A stretch of 64,000 nucleotides of DNA, from assembly GCF_013394085.1 (NCBI RefSeq), contig NZ_CP040910.1, positions 335,950 to 399,949 of the forward strand, written 5' to 3'. Positions 1 to 8,100 of the stretch are shown one piece after another. This stretch comes from Limosilactobacillus fermentum (GTDB lineage Bacteria > Bacillota > Bacilli > Lactobacillales > Lactobacillaceae). The position numbers and the translations under genes are program-made. The notes below the pieces were generated by a model. It made no database searches. It was not told the origin of the DNA and was given only the letters and a program-made list of their open reading frames with translations. Within the stretch, counting starts at the first letter, position 1; each line of letters opens with the position of its first letter.

Positions 1-301
1 GCGGTCTAATCCGGGACTGTTTGCCACGTTCTCCGTTTTAGCGACAACATGCGTCGTTAGTAACTGCGACGGTCTACCCCCCGTACCCAAAAAGTTTTGA
101 AAGCTCGTTATCGTGTAAGGCGACGGCTATGTGTGCGCTCTACCTTTTTAGGCGGTAGGGCGGGGGGGTGCTTTTTCGCCACCCTCTATATTTCGCCTCT
201 CTGGTCCGTTTTAAGCCGTTATAACTGCGTGATGGATAAAATTTCCACTATTTACTATTTAAAACGCCTGTACGACTGTTTATCCATAATTGGCGAGAAT
301 A

Positions 302-323
302 CCCCCACTTCGACAAGTGGGGG
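302..323 (+). repeat. Left-end subterminal hairpin of the IS200/IS605 element
   Basis: Perfect 9-bp stem CCCCCACTT/AAGTGGGGG with a CGAC loop, 75 bp upstream of tnpA. Y1 transposases recognise such imperfect palindromes as single-stranded DNA hairpins. The stem matches the right-end hairpin except for one base pair. Bases 1-280 contain no gene I can support; bases 1-45 weakly resemble the intergenic repeats near 18.9 and 20.8 kb. Confidence 0.75.
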
Positions 324-397
324 ATGAATCTCCTCCTTAAAGCACGATAGTGCTTTTTCTTTTGCGCTATGGTATATTTAGTATATGTTAAAGGATC

Positions 398-808
398 GTG
401 GTGATAACAATAGAATTAGATAGAAATCAGCACTCAGTATATTTACTCAATTATCATTTAGTAATGGTTGTTAAATATCGGCGTAAAGTCATTAACGATG
501 AAATATCTGAGTATCTGAAACATCGTTTTGTAGTAGTTGGTCAGTCTTATGGTATTAATCTTCAAGAGTGGAACCATGATATTGACCATGTTCATGTCTT
601 GTTCCGCGCAACACCGCATACGGAGATGGCTAAGTTCCTGAACGCTTATAAATCATCAAGTTCTCGAATGGTTAAGAAACTATTTCCAGAAATTAAGCGT
701 CAGTTGTGGAAATCCGCTTTTTGGACCCAAAGCTATTGTTTAATTAGTACTGGTGGTGCACCGTTAGAAGTAGTAAAAAAGTACATTGAAAGTCAAGGGA
801 GAAAGTAA
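398..808 (+). CDS. tnpA: IS200/IS605 family transposase TnpA (Y1 HUH)
   Basis: Single-strand DNA transposase of 136 aa, the usual size for this family. The HUH motif is H64-V-H66 in the context DHVHVLF, and the C-terminal catalytic tyrosine is Y129 in KKYIESQG. Enzymes of this type cleave one strand at hairpin-adjacent ends and form a 5'-phosphotyrosine link. The start is a GTG at 398, preceded by AAAGGA at 389-394. The stop codon TAA overlaps the ATG of tnpB by one base (TAATG), so the two are translationally coupled. All key residues are present and I see no frameshift. Confidence 0.93.
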   Translation: MVITIELDRNQHSVYLLNYHLVMVVKYRRKVINDEISEYLKHRFVVVGQSYGINLQEWNHDIDHVHVLFRATPHTEMAKFLNAYKSSSSRMVKKLFPEIKRQLWKSAFWTQSYCLISTGGAPLEVVKKYIESQGRK

Positions 809-1983
809 TGGTTCTTAAAGCCGTGAAAATGCGTATATATCCTAATTCCGAGCAACGTGACCGTTTAATGCAAACCTTCGGTTGCGCTCGTTTTGTGTGG
901 AATCAGATGCTTAATATGCAAATTGAGCGGCGAAAGAACAATCCAGACGCCAAGTTTGTCAATGCCTTTGGCATGAACAATCTTCTAAAACGATTAAAAG
1001 AAGAATATCCCTGGTTGAAGCAAGCAGAATCAACATCCTTGCAAAGTGCTAATCGCAATCTAGCCGACGCCTTTCAGCGTTTTTTTAAAGGGCAAAATAA
1101 ATTTCCACACTTTAAGTCACGAAAGTATGCACAGAGCTATAACTCGAAATGTGTTAACCACAACATTAAAGTGATTGATAATCACCATATTAAGTTGCCT
1201 AAATTAGGGGTAGTTTACTTTCGATCAGGACGTTTACCACAAGGCAAAATCAAGAACGTTACTGTTCGCCTAACTGTTGCTAATCAATACTACATTACCG
1301 TTTTAACTGAATGCGAAAACCAAACATTAGCTAAGACTGGTAAGAGCGTTGGTGGTGATTTAGGATTAAAATCATTACTTAATCTATCCGACGGTTACAA
1401 AGAGCCAATTCACCATTTTGAAGATAAGTATCGTAAGAAGCTACACCATTGGGAAAAGTTGCGCAGTCGACGCTACTTATTAGCTAAACAAGCCATTGCT
1501 TGGGATTATCACGATAAGGTCTTAGCTCCACGGCAATTAGACGACTTCAAAAATTACCAAAAAGCTCGTGTCATGGTTGCTAAATATCGTCAAAAAATCG
1601 CCAACCAACGGTTGGATCAGTTACAAAAGTTCACAACCAAGTTAGTTAAACAATATGATATCATTGTGCTAGAGAAACTTAACATTAAGGGTATGTTGAA
1701 AAATCATAAACTAGCTCGAGCGATTACCAACGCTAGTTGGTCTAAGCTAGTTAGTATCTTGCAGTATAAATGTGATTGGTACGGTAAAAAACTCATTCAG
1801 GTTAATCCAGCTTATACTAGTCAAATCTGTATTAACTGTGGGAAAAACAACCATCGGTTAGGTTTAGATAAATCGGAATGGCTAGACGTTCGTGAATGGG
1901 ATTGTCCCAACTGCGGGACCCGCCTAGATCGCGATATCAATGCAGCTCAAGTAATTCTGAAAAAGGGGTTAGCTACCCAATAA
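808..1983 (+). CDS. tnpB: RNA-guided endonuclease TnpB (IS605 OrfB)
   Basis: TnpB proteins are the compact ancestors of Cas12: they use an omega-RNA from the transposon right end to cut DNA matching the flank, which favours retention of the element. This 391-aa copy has an N-terminal OrfB helix-turn-helix region (about 1-60), the RuvC-I aspartate D184 (GGDLGLKSL), the RuvC-II glutamate E289 (IVLEKLNIKGM), a zinc ribbon (C341-x2-C344, C366-x2-C369) and the RuvC-III DRDINAA motif (D374/D376). The complete D-E-D set and finger argue that it is catalytically competent. It starts at the ATG overlapping the tnpA stop. Activity is inferred, not shown. Confidence 0.93.
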   Translation: MVLKAVKMRIYPNSEQRDRLMQTFGCARFVWNQMLNMQIERRKNNPDAKFVNAFGMNNLLKRLKEEYPWLKQAESTSLQSANRNLADAFQRFFKGQNKFPHFKSRKYAQSYNSKCVNHNIKVIDNHHIKLPKLGVVYFRSGRLPQGKIKNVTVRLTVANQYYITVLTECENQTLAKTGKSVGGDLGLKSLLNLSDGYKEPIHHFEDKYRKKLHHWEKLRSRRYLLAKQAIAWDYHDKVLAPRQLDDFKNYQKARVMVAKYRQKIANQRLDQLQKFTTKLVKQYDIIVLEKLNIKGMLKNHKLARAITNASWSKLVSILQYKCDWYGKKLIQVNPAYTSQICINCGKNNHRLGLDKSEWLDVREWDCPNCGTRLDRDINAAQVILKKGLATQ

Positions 1984-2134
1984 TTAAGCTATTTAGGCCT
2001 GGGACGGGCCTTGGTCAATAGTCGTAACCTCTGCTCGAAAGTTCACTTAGAACCGGTAGAGTAAGTATGCGATGTTCCCAGAATCTCCCACTTCAAGCGT
2101 CAAGCCGTAGGCTTAGCTAAGTGGGAGTAGTTCA
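1984..2134 (+). ncRNA. Candidate TnpB omega-RNA (reRNA) scaffold in the IS right end
   Basis: The 150 bp after tnpB hold no gene but are rich in pairing. The terminal hairpin has stem 2085-2093/2119-2127, and within its loop lies a second small hairpin (AAGCC/GGCTT, 2102-2114). In studied IS605 elements the omega-RNA overlaps the 3' part of tnpB, runs through the right end, and takes its guide from the first 15-20 bases beyond it. Here the guide would begin near 2135 in the sequence upstream of the surface-protein gene. The RNA 5' end cannot be set from sequence and may lie inside tnpB. Confidence 0.55.
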
Positions 2135-2137
2135 ACG

Positions 2138-2143
2138 TATAAT
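2138..2143 (+). promoter_or_regulatory. Candidate -10 element for the surface protein gene
   Basis: A perfect TATAAT lies a few bases beyond the IS right end and 44 bp before the surface-protein start. Any -35 element would have to lie within the IS hairpin (about 2115-2120), where no good TTGACA match is seen. The original promoter may have been separated from the gene by the insertion. Confidence 0.35.
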
Positions 2144-2186
2144 AATTGCTAACTTAGCATTGAAAATAGCATCAGGAGACTACGAC

Positions 2187-4412
2187 ATGAATAAGAAGAA
2201 AATGATTCGCCTGACGGCCTTAGTAGGGGTCGCCACGGCAACGGGGGTAGTTGCGGAGGCTAATCAAGCTCACGCAGCTACCACCACAACTACCGAGACT
2301 ACTAACCAAACCACCAACGCTAGCGTTGAAAGTACCCAAGCGGCTGTCGATGCTGCCCAAAGTACGTTTGATACTGCCCAGACTAGTGTGGATAGCGCCC
2401 AAGCTAACGTCACGAGCGCCTCTAACAACGTAACGTCTGCGTCGGCAGCCCTCTCGTCCGCAATTGCCAATAAGGAAGCCGCTACCTCGGAAAACATTGC
2501 GTCGGCAACTAGTGCCGTTTCCTCGCAAGCCGTTGTAGTGGCATCGGCCTCTCAGGCGGTCAGTGAGCAGGCGGGGGTAGTTAGCGCGGCTGCTAGCGTT
2601 CAAGCTAGTGCCCAAGCAGAGGCGACTAGTGCTTCAGCTAGCCTTTCTTCTTCCTCGGCCAACGTCGCTAGTGCTACTAGTGCTCTGAGTGCTGCTGAAG
2701 CTGCTTTGACTAGTGACCAGTCAACCGCCGCTAATAACCTATCAGCCGCTGAGAGTGCGGCCTCATCCGCCAGTGCGGCGGTCTCTTCTGGTCAGGCAGC
2801 AGTTGACAATGCTCAAGCGGCCGTGGCTAGTGCTCAGGCCATTGTGGACGCAGTTGCTGAAGTGCAGTCAAGCGATGTAATCAACATGTCAGTGGCCTAC
2901 ATCACCGCTTTAAAGAACTACTTAGCGAACCCAAGTTCCGCAAACGCAGCCGCCTTACAGGAAGTGGCGAAGGGTGCTGATTATGTAAAAGAGTTACAAC
3001 AAAAGTTCAAATCAGATGCATCCTTAGACGTGGTGGTGGACCCAAGTGACCCAACGGTTCAAGAAGCCCTGTCCGTTTACGCGGTTAATTTAATCAATCA
3101 TCTGCGTAATCAGTACGGGTTGACGACCGCCTTTGGTGCCAGTGCCAACGCTAACGTAGCGGCGATAGACTTTGTCAAAAAGTACTACGATGACGAAGAC
3201 TGGAACATCTTCGGCACCACCGGTAGCGATGGCAAAGGCCACAACAAAAATGGATTAGACGCCTATGCTGATCAGCTCAATACTAGCATTGCCGAAGATG
3301 CGGGTTCAGGGCTGACGACCTGGGTCAACGGTAAGGCAACGATGGCCACCACCACGCTGCACAACTTACTTTACGCTGTCTACTCCGACATCGCCACAAT
3401 GCTCTTTGACGACGGGGGCACCAACAATTGGAGCCACGCCCAGTCAATCTTTGAAGACGGGACGATCCTAGGAACTGGCGGCTTTAACAACGTATACCTA
3501 GGGGTGGCCTTTGATAAGTACGGGTACGCCCACTACGAACTTTACAACGCTACGGAAGGGAACCAATTAGGTAACAATGCCTACAGCTTAGACGTTCAGA
3601 CGGCCGCCCAAGCCCTGCTAACCAACGCCCAGGCTAGCCTAGCGTCCGCTAAAGCGTCCCTCCAGAGGATGACCACCAATTTGATGGTGGCGAAGGCGGC
3701 GGTGGTCGCCGCCCAAAACCAGTTAGCGGCTTTGGAAAATAGTTCAGCCAACGATTTAGTAGCCGTGACGAAGGCGCGGACGCAATTAGCTAGCGCTGAG
3801 ACCAGTTACCAAACCGCCCTGGCTACCTACAAGCAAAAGGAGGAGGCCCTAAAAAAGGCTGGCGATAACTTGGCGGCTGCCCAAGCGTCACTGGAAGCTG
3901 ATCAAGCAACCTTAGCAACCGCCAAGGCCAAGTTAGCCGAGTTAGAAGAAACGGTGGCTAACTTAACCAACGCCGATCAGTTACTGGCAGCCGCCCAAGC
4001 CGCCTACGAGCAAGCGGTTGCTAATTTGACGACTGCGACGGGGAATTTGGGGGCTGCTCAAGTTGACTTAGCTAAGGCCGAGTCACAACTGGCCCTGGCC
4101 GAAGACACAGCTGAACAGGCGAAGGTCCGGGCCGCAATTGCCGCTCAAGTTGATCAACAGCTTAATGGGTCTACCGCAAACGACCGCCAGTCGGCGGGGC
4201 AAGATGCAACAAGTTTAAAGACTAACGGGCGGGCGCTGACGGCAACGGTCGCAACGGCTAGCGCTGCAAAACAGAAGCAGGGCGCCAATCAAGGTCGCCT
4301 ACCGCAAACTGGTAATGACGACCAGGAAGCCTCCGCAATGGCCCTTGTTGGGTTAGGAATGTTGGGGCTCACGACCGGCTTATATGGTTACAAGAAGAAG
4401 ATAACTGAATAG
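2187..4412 (+). CDS. LPXTG-anchored SEC10/PgrA-type surface protein with CAP-like domain
   Basis: Cell-wall protein of 741 aa. The start at 2187 is chosen because AGGAG (2174-2178) precedes it at good spacing and the product then opens with a typical signal peptide (MNKKKMIRLTALVGVA) cleaved near AHA-A at about residue 30. Residues about 35-230 are a long Ala/Ser-rich heptad-like stretch predicted to be coiled coil. The middle (about 290-460) resembles the CAP/SCP-type domain of SEC10/PgrA surface-exclusion proteins. A second Ala-rich coiled coil (about 470-690) follows. The C-terminus has an LPQTG sortase motif (codons 4299-4313), a hydrophobic segment and a basic tail. Family members are linked to aggregation, adhesion or plasmid surface exclusion; the role here is unknown. 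The low-complexity codon pattern differs from its neighbours. Confidence 0.85.
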   Translation: MNKKKMIRLTALVGVATATGVVAEANQAHAATTTTTETTNQTTNASVESTQAAVDAAQSTFDTAQTSVDSAQANVTSASNNVTSASAALSSAIANKEAATSENIASATSAVSSQAVVVASASQAVSEQAGVVSAAASVQASAQAEATSASASLSSSSANVASATSALSAAEAALTSDQSTAANNLSAAESAASSASAAVSSGQAAVDNAQAAVASAQAIVDAVAEVQSSDVINMSVAYITALKNYLANPSSANAAALQEVAKGADYVKELQQKFKSDASLDVVVDPSDPTVQEALSVYAVNLINHLRNQYGLTTAFGASANANVAAIDFVKKYYDDEDWNIFGTTGSDGKGHNKNGLDAYADQLNTSIAEDAGSGLTTWVNGKATMATTTLHNLLYAVYSDIATMLFDDGGTNNWSHAQSIFEDGTILGTGGFNNVYLGVAFDKYGYAHYELYNATEGNQLGNNAYSLDVQTAAQALLTNAQASLASAKASLQRMTTNLMVAKAAVVAAQNQLAALENSSANDLVAVTKARTQLASAETSYQTALATYKQKEEALKKAGDNLAAAQASLEADQATLATAKAKLAELEETVANLTNADQLLAAAQAAYEQAVANLTTATGNLGAAQVDLAKAESQLALAEDTAEQAKVRAAIAAQVDQQLNGSTANDRQSAGQDATSLKTNGRALTATVATASAAKQKQGANQGRLPQTGNDDQEASAMALVGLGMLGLTTGLYGYKKKITE

Positions 4413-4428
4413 CCACTTAATTTAATAA

Positions 4429-4470
4429 TGAAAATCCCGGTAGATACTTAATTATTTATCGGGGTTTTTT
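4429..4470 (+). terminator. Rho-independent terminator after the surface protein gene
   Basis: An imperfect hairpin with CCCGGTAGATA pairing with TTTATCGGGG is followed by a run of six T. Confidence 0.65.
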
Positions 4471-4507
4471 ATCGACTTGAAAATAAAATGAGATTATTTG
4501 CCATAAA

Positions 4508-4537
4508 TTGGCGAGAATTTAAAATTTAGTCTATAAT
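4508..4537 (+). promoter_or_regulatory. Putative promoter of the peptide transporter gene
   Basis: TTGGCG (4508-4513), 18 bp, then TATAAT (4532-4537). The 5' UTR would be about 100 nt. The -35 lies inside an 18-nt segment (4501-4518) almost identical to one in the left end of the IS element (see findings). Confidence 0.6.
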
Positions 4538-4644
4538 GTTAAGTGTTACTTTAAAAGTTAATGAGATCACTTTAACTTTGGATGCGAATTCATTTCTAAA
4601 TCAAACCGATTGCCGGTTGAATCTACAAAATGGGAGGGAAATGG

Positions 4645-6141
4645 ATGAATAAGCAAAAAAATACCGACAAGGCCTTCTTCGGGCAACCCCGGGGTCTGTC
4701 GACGCTGTTCTTTACGGAAATGTGGGAACGGTTCAGTTACTACGGGATGCGTGCCATCCTGTTGTTCTACATGTACTTCGCCGTTACCAAGGGTGGTCTG
4801 GGTATGGACCAAACCACGGCGGCATCGATCATGTCGATCTATGGTTCCTTAGTTTACTTATCCGGGGTGGTCGGCGGTTGGCTGTCTGACCGGGTTTGGG
4901 GTTCACGCAAGACCGTCTTTTACGGTGGGATCTTGATCATGTTTGGGCACATCGCCCTCTCCTTACCATTTGGCGCACCGGCCCTGTACGCTTCAATCCT
5001 CTTGATTGTTTGCGGGACTGGGCTGTTGAAGCCAAACGTTTCCGAAATGGTCGGGAGCCTTTACTCAGAAGACGATAAGCGGCGTGACGCCGGGTTCTCG
5101 ATGTTTGTCTTCGGGATTAACCTGGGGGCCGCCGTGGCACCGTGGGCCGTTCCGTGGGCGGCCAGTGGCTTCGGACTTAACCTCTTCGGGAGTGAACAAA
5201 ACTTCCACGCCGGGTTCTCCCTAGCCGCGATCGGGATGTTCTTTGGGTTAATGCAGTACTACTTCGACGGGAAGAAGTACCTGTCCAAGGACAGCCTGTA
5301 CCCGGACGACCCGATTGACAAGGAAAGCCTGCGCCCAATCATCAACTGGACGATTATCGGCCTGGTAGCCTTAGCAGTCATCCTCGGCTTGATGGCGGCG
5401 ATGGGACAACTCAACGTTACTAACATCATTAACCTGATCACCTTTGTAGCCATCATCTTGCCGATCATCTACTTTATCATGATGATTTCCAGCAAGAAGG
5501 TAACCAAGGTGGAACGTTCCCGGGTGATTGCGTACATGCCGCTGTTCGTTGCGGCCGCCATCTTCTGGGGGATTGAAGAATCCGGTTCCGTGGTCTTGGC
5601 CCTGTTTGCCGAACAACGGACGGTGCTCCACATTGGGGGCTGGCACTTTGCCGCCGCTAACTTCCAGACCTTAAACCCAGTGTTCATCATGATTTTAACG
5701 CCATTCTTCGTTTGGCTGTGGGACCGTTGGAAGAACCAACCAAGTGCCCCTGGTAAGTTCACCGCCGGGCTGATCATCGCCGGGTTATCCTACGTTTGGA
5801 TGGCGATTCCGGGGATGCTGTACGGCACTGATGGCCGGGTTTCCCCGTTCTGGCTGGTCGGTTCTTGGTTCATCGTTGAAATCGCCGAAATGCTGATTTC
5901 ACCAATTGGGCTGTCCGTAACGACTAAGCTGGCCCCGAAGGCCTTCAAGTCACAAATGATGTCAATGTGGTTCCTGGCTGACTCCGCTGGGCAAGCCGTC
6001 AACGCCCAAATCGTTAAGTACTACTCGTCAGCAACCGAAGTTCCGTACTTCTTAGCCGTTGGGTTAGTCTCGATTGTCTTTGGGCTCATCCTCTTCTTCT
6101 TCATCAAGCGGATCCATGGCTTGATGGAAGGGGTCGACTAA
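4645..6141 (+). CDS. dtpT: Proton-dependent di/tripeptide transporter (POT/PTR2 family)
   Basis: Imports di- and tripeptides with protons across the membrane; in lactic acid bacteria it complements Opp and Dpp peptide uptake. The 498-aa product has about 14 hydrophobic segments and opens with the POT signature region ([20 protein letters not shown]-x-x-E-R-F type) followed by the PTR2 motif around [20 protein letters not shown] place the start at ATG 4645 because GGGAGG (4632-4637) sits 7 bp upstream; an in-frame ATG at 4630 would lie before that ribosome site. It is a single-gene unit with its own promoter and terminator. Confidence 0.92.
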   Translation: MNKQKNTDKAFFGQPRGLSTLFFTEMWERFSYYGMRAILLFYMYFAVTKGGLGMDQTTAASIMSIYGSLVYLSGVVGGWLSDRVWGSRKTVFYGGILIMFGHIALSLPFGAPALYASILLIVCGTGLLKPNVSEMVGSLYSEDDKRRDAGFSMFVFGINLGAAVAPWAVPWAASGFGLNLFGSEQNFHAGFSLAAIGMFFGLMQYYFDGKKYLSKDSLYPDDPIDKESLRPIINWTIIGLVALAVILGLMAAMGQLNVTNIINLITFVAIILPIIYFIMMISSKKVTKVERSRVIAYMPLFVAAAIFWGIEESGSVVLALFAEQRTVLHIGGWHFAAANFQTLNPVFIMILTPFFVWLWDRWKNQPSAPGKFTAGLIIAGLSYVWMAIPGMLYGTDGRVSPFWLVGSWFIVEIAEMLISPIGLSVTTKLAPKAFKSQMMSMWFLADSAGQAVNAQIVKYYSSATEVPYFLAVGLVSIVFGLILFFFIKRIHGLMEGVD

Positions 6142-6148
6142 ATAACAT

Positions 6149-6180
6149 AAAAAGCGCTCTCCAGGTGGGGGCGCTTTTTG
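6149..6180 (+). terminator. Terminator after dtpT
   Basis: AAAAAGCGC and GCGCTTTTT form a strong hairpin ending in a T run; the A-rich 5' side makes it possibly bidirectional. Confidence 0.8.
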
Positions 6181-6234
6181 CTTGTCTAAAAAGGCGGCAG
6201 CGCCCATAATAAAGTCGTTTAAAGGAGCGAAACG

Positions 6235-7080
6235 ATGAAAATTGCCATTAGCAGCGATAACCACTTAGACGTTAACCGGGTGGACGTAGCCGCCATCATG
6301 GAGGCCCAGGCCGCCTGGTTGAAACAACAAGAAGTCGCCCACTATTTTTTCTTGGGGGATTTATTTAACGACTTCACCCGGACCCAGTCCTACTTTAAAG
6401 AACTAGCGGACCAACTACCGGGCGTGGGGATTCATTACCTAGCTGGTAACCACGATATGATTAAGGGGGCGAGCTTTGCAGAAATCGAAGAGAATGACGA
6501 TCCGTGCTACTTTCACCGCCGCTACCTCGATTTGGGTGCTAACTGGCGGGTGGTGGGCAATAACGGTTGGTACAACTATGACTTTTCCGTTTACCACGAC
6601 CAGCCCGCGGAGGTCGCCAAGTGGAAGCGGGTTTACTGGCTGGATTCAACAATCGACCAACCAATCAGTGACCAAGCACGCGAGGATTTGGTGCTAGGGC
6701 AAGTCGCCAGTCAACTTACGGCAGCCAAGCGGGTCGGCAAACAGGTTCTCTTTTTAACCCACTTTGCCCCCCGCCACCAGGCTCTGATGGTTAGGCCAAC
6801 CAAGGTCAAGGGACCGCGAATGGAGCGCTCCTTTCAAATGATTCGGGCCCTGATGGGGGCTGATCAGTTGGGCGACTTACTCGAAGCGAGCGGGGTGGTA
6901 CAAACGGCTTATTACGGCCACCTCCACGGCCTGCATCCGACCTTTACCCACGGCGGGGTGACCTACGTCAACCCCGCGGTCGGCGTCAACAAGAAGCGGA
7001 TGAACGAGTGGCAACGGCCGGCATTTATGGAACAATGGGCCTGGCGAACTAAAATTGTCGATCTGGACAAAAAAGTTTGA
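6235..7080 (+). CDS. Calcineurin-like metallophosphoesterase
   Basis: A 281-aa cytoplasmic protein with all the motifs of the two-metal phosphoesterase fold, in order: D-N-H near residue 8 (SSDNHLD), G-D-L (FLGDLFND, about 42), GNHD (about 78), a lone H (LTHFAP, about 178) and GHLH (about 225). These bind Mn/Fe and catalyse phosphoester hydrolysis, but the substrate (nucleotide, phosphoprotein or other) cannot be told. AAGGAGCG precedes the ATG. It stands between the dtpT terminator and a tRNA promoter, so it is probably monocistronic. Confidence 0.85.
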   Translation: MKIAISSDNHLDVNRVDVAAIMEAQAAWLKQQEVAHYFFLGDLFNDFTRTQSYFKELADQLPGVGIHYLAGNHDMIKGASFAEIEENDDPCYFHRRYLDLGANWRVVGNNGWYNYDFSVYHDQPAEVAKWKRVYWLDSTIDQPISDQAREDLVLGQVASQLTAAKRVGKQVLFLTHFAPRHQALMVRPTKVKGPRMERSFQMIRALMGADQLGDLLEASGVVQTAYYGHLHGLHPTFTHGGVTYVNPAVGVNKKRMNEWQRPAFMEQWAWRTKIVDLDKKV

Positions 7081-7088
7081 AAAAGGTC

Positions 7089-7117
7089 TTGCAATTATCC
7101 GGAAGGTTCGGTAATAT
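7089..7117 (+). promoter_or_regulatory. Promoter of the tRNA-Tyr/tRNA-Gln unit
   Basis: TTGCAA (7089-7094), 17-bp spacer, TAATAT (7112-7117), 40 bp before tRNA-Tyr. Confidence 0.75.
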
Positions 7118-7156
7118 AATATTCGTTGATTGTTACCAAACAGTCATGACCTTTTC

Positions 7157-7239
7157 GGAGGAGTAGCGAAGTCTGGTTAAACGCGACGGTCTGTAAAACC
7201 GTTCCTTTTGGTTCGGTGGTTCGAATCCACTCTCCTCCA
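7157..7239 (+). tRNA. tRNA-Tyr (anticodon GTA)
   Basis: Acceptor GGAGGAG (7157-7163) pairs with CTCCTCC (7232-7238), with discriminator A at 7239. The anticodon loop reads CTGTAAA, giving GTA. The variable arm is long, as expected for bacterial tRNA-Tyr, and the T loop is GGTTCGAATCC. The CCA end is not encoded. Confidence 0.95.
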
Positions 7240-7248
7240 TTTTATTAT

Positions 7249-7320
7249 TGGGCTATAGCCAAGTGGTAAGGCAACGGTTTTTGGTACCGTCATGCGCTGG
7301 TTCGAACCCAGCTAGCCCAA
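7249..7320 (+). tRNA. tRNA-Gln (anticodon TTG)
   Basis: Acceptor TGGGCTA (7249-7255) pairs with TAGCCCA (7313-7319). The anticodon loop is TTTTGGT with TTG, and the T arm is CTGGTTCGAACCCAG. It is 72 nt long, 9 nt after tRNA-Tyr, and probably processed from one transcript. CCA is not encoded. Confidence 0.95.
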
Positions 7321-7326
7321 CTAATT

Positions 7327-7357
7327 AACCGTTCCGGGATTCCGGAGCGGTTTTTTG
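7327..7357 (+). terminator. Terminator after the tRNA pair
   Basis: AACCGTTCCGG and CCGGAGCGGTT form a stem followed by TTTTTT. Confidence 0.8.
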
Positions 7358-7376
7358 TTTCCAAAGGGGGATTTTG

Positions 7377-8018
7377 ATGCCAAAGCAAGGAAAAGTAGCT
7401 AAAGCCAGTCGCCAGGTGCGAATTAAAAACGGCGGGGGGAAGGTCAAGCGACAGGGGCGCTTGATTGACCCGGATCAGTTAGAGAATTTTTTGCTGGTTC
7501 GCTACGCCCTGACCGCCCGGCGTCACATTAATCCTAGTGAGCGGGAGAGTTGCCAACGCTTCCTCCAGGAAGTAGCGAGCCGCCTGAACGGGGGCAACGT
7601 GGTGATGGACCAATTCAGCGCCCGGCTTGTCGGTGACTTATTGCCCCAGCTGCCCTGGCAGTTCTTTATGCAAGTAGCCAACAACTGGCCAACGTTGCGC
7701 CAATTCCTCGGCCGGGAGTTGCCGGCCGTGCCACTACGAGACAGGCTCCGGGTGGCATCCTTACCGACCGAAGCGGAGTTTAACGAACTGCTAGTTGCCA
7801 AGTTGACCCGCCAAATTGCGGCGCTGACCCTGTTAAACAAGGCTAACAGTGCCGACCAGCGGGAGATGCTGGCGACCGCGATGCAACAAACCCTGTATCA
7901 AAACGGGCAAATTAGCTGGGCCCAGGTGCGGGTGCTGTATGCCCCGCTAGGCTATACGGTGCCAGAAAACGTTGATGACGGCACTAGGCAGTGGCTTTTA
8001 GACTTAGTTAAGGTTTAA
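7377..8018 (+). CDS. Unrecognised soluble protein
   Basis: A 213-aa protein that I do not recognise. The ATG at 7377 is chosen because AAAGGGGG (7363-7370) sits 6 bp upstream. Residues 1-30 are strongly basic (many K and R, few acidic residues) and look like an unstructured nucleic-acid-binding tail. The rest is helix-prone, with several Leu-rich amphipathic stretches and no cysteine cluster, membrane segment or signal peptide. It lies alone between the tRNA terminator and the aspartate racemase gene. No function is proposed. Confidence 0.7.
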   Translation: MPKQGKVAKASRQVRIKNGGGKVKRQGRLIDPDQLENFLLVRYALTARRHINPSERESCQRFLQEVASRLNGGNVVMDQFSARLVGDLLPQLPWQFFMQVANNWPTLRQFLGRELPAVPLRDRLRVASLPTEAEFNELLVAKLTRQIAALTLLNKANSADQREMLATAMQQTLYQNGQISWAQVRVLYAPLGYTVPENVDDGTRQWLLDLVKV

Positions 8019-8100
8019 CCGTTCCCGTTTACGGATCCGCGGGGGCTTGTTATCATAGACACAATACACGAATTGATGAGTAGAAAGGATGGCACTTGCC

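Larger units (their letters stand above)
280..2134 (+). mobile_element. IS200/IS605-family insertion sequence (tnpA + tnpB)
   Basis: The element is bounded on the left by a 9-bp-stem hairpin (302-323) and on the right by a hairpin with nearly the same stem (2085-2127, CTCCCACTT/AAGTGGGAG). Between them lie a Y1 HUH transposase and a TnpB gene overlapping by one base. This is the standard architecture of IS605-type elements, which move as single-stranded circles and make no target duplication. Exact ends are uncertain: the left cleavage site is probably near the TTTAT at 277-281 and the right end near the GTTCA at about 2130-2134. Both genes appear intact, so the element may be active. Confidence 0.85.

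Noticed and set aside
302-323. CRISPR-like or rho-independent terminator reading of the hairpin before tnpA
   Set aside because: Single copy, no T run, and its stem matches the element's right-end hairpin, so it is the IS left end.
97-327. Open reading frame of 76 codons upstream of the IS transposase
   Set aside because: No ribosome site, cysteine- and arginine-rich composition without family resemblance, and it runs into the IS left-end hairpin.
2220-2615. Long antisense reading frames within the surface protein gene
   Set aside because: They mirror the Ala/Ser codon repeats of the real gene and have no ribosome sites.
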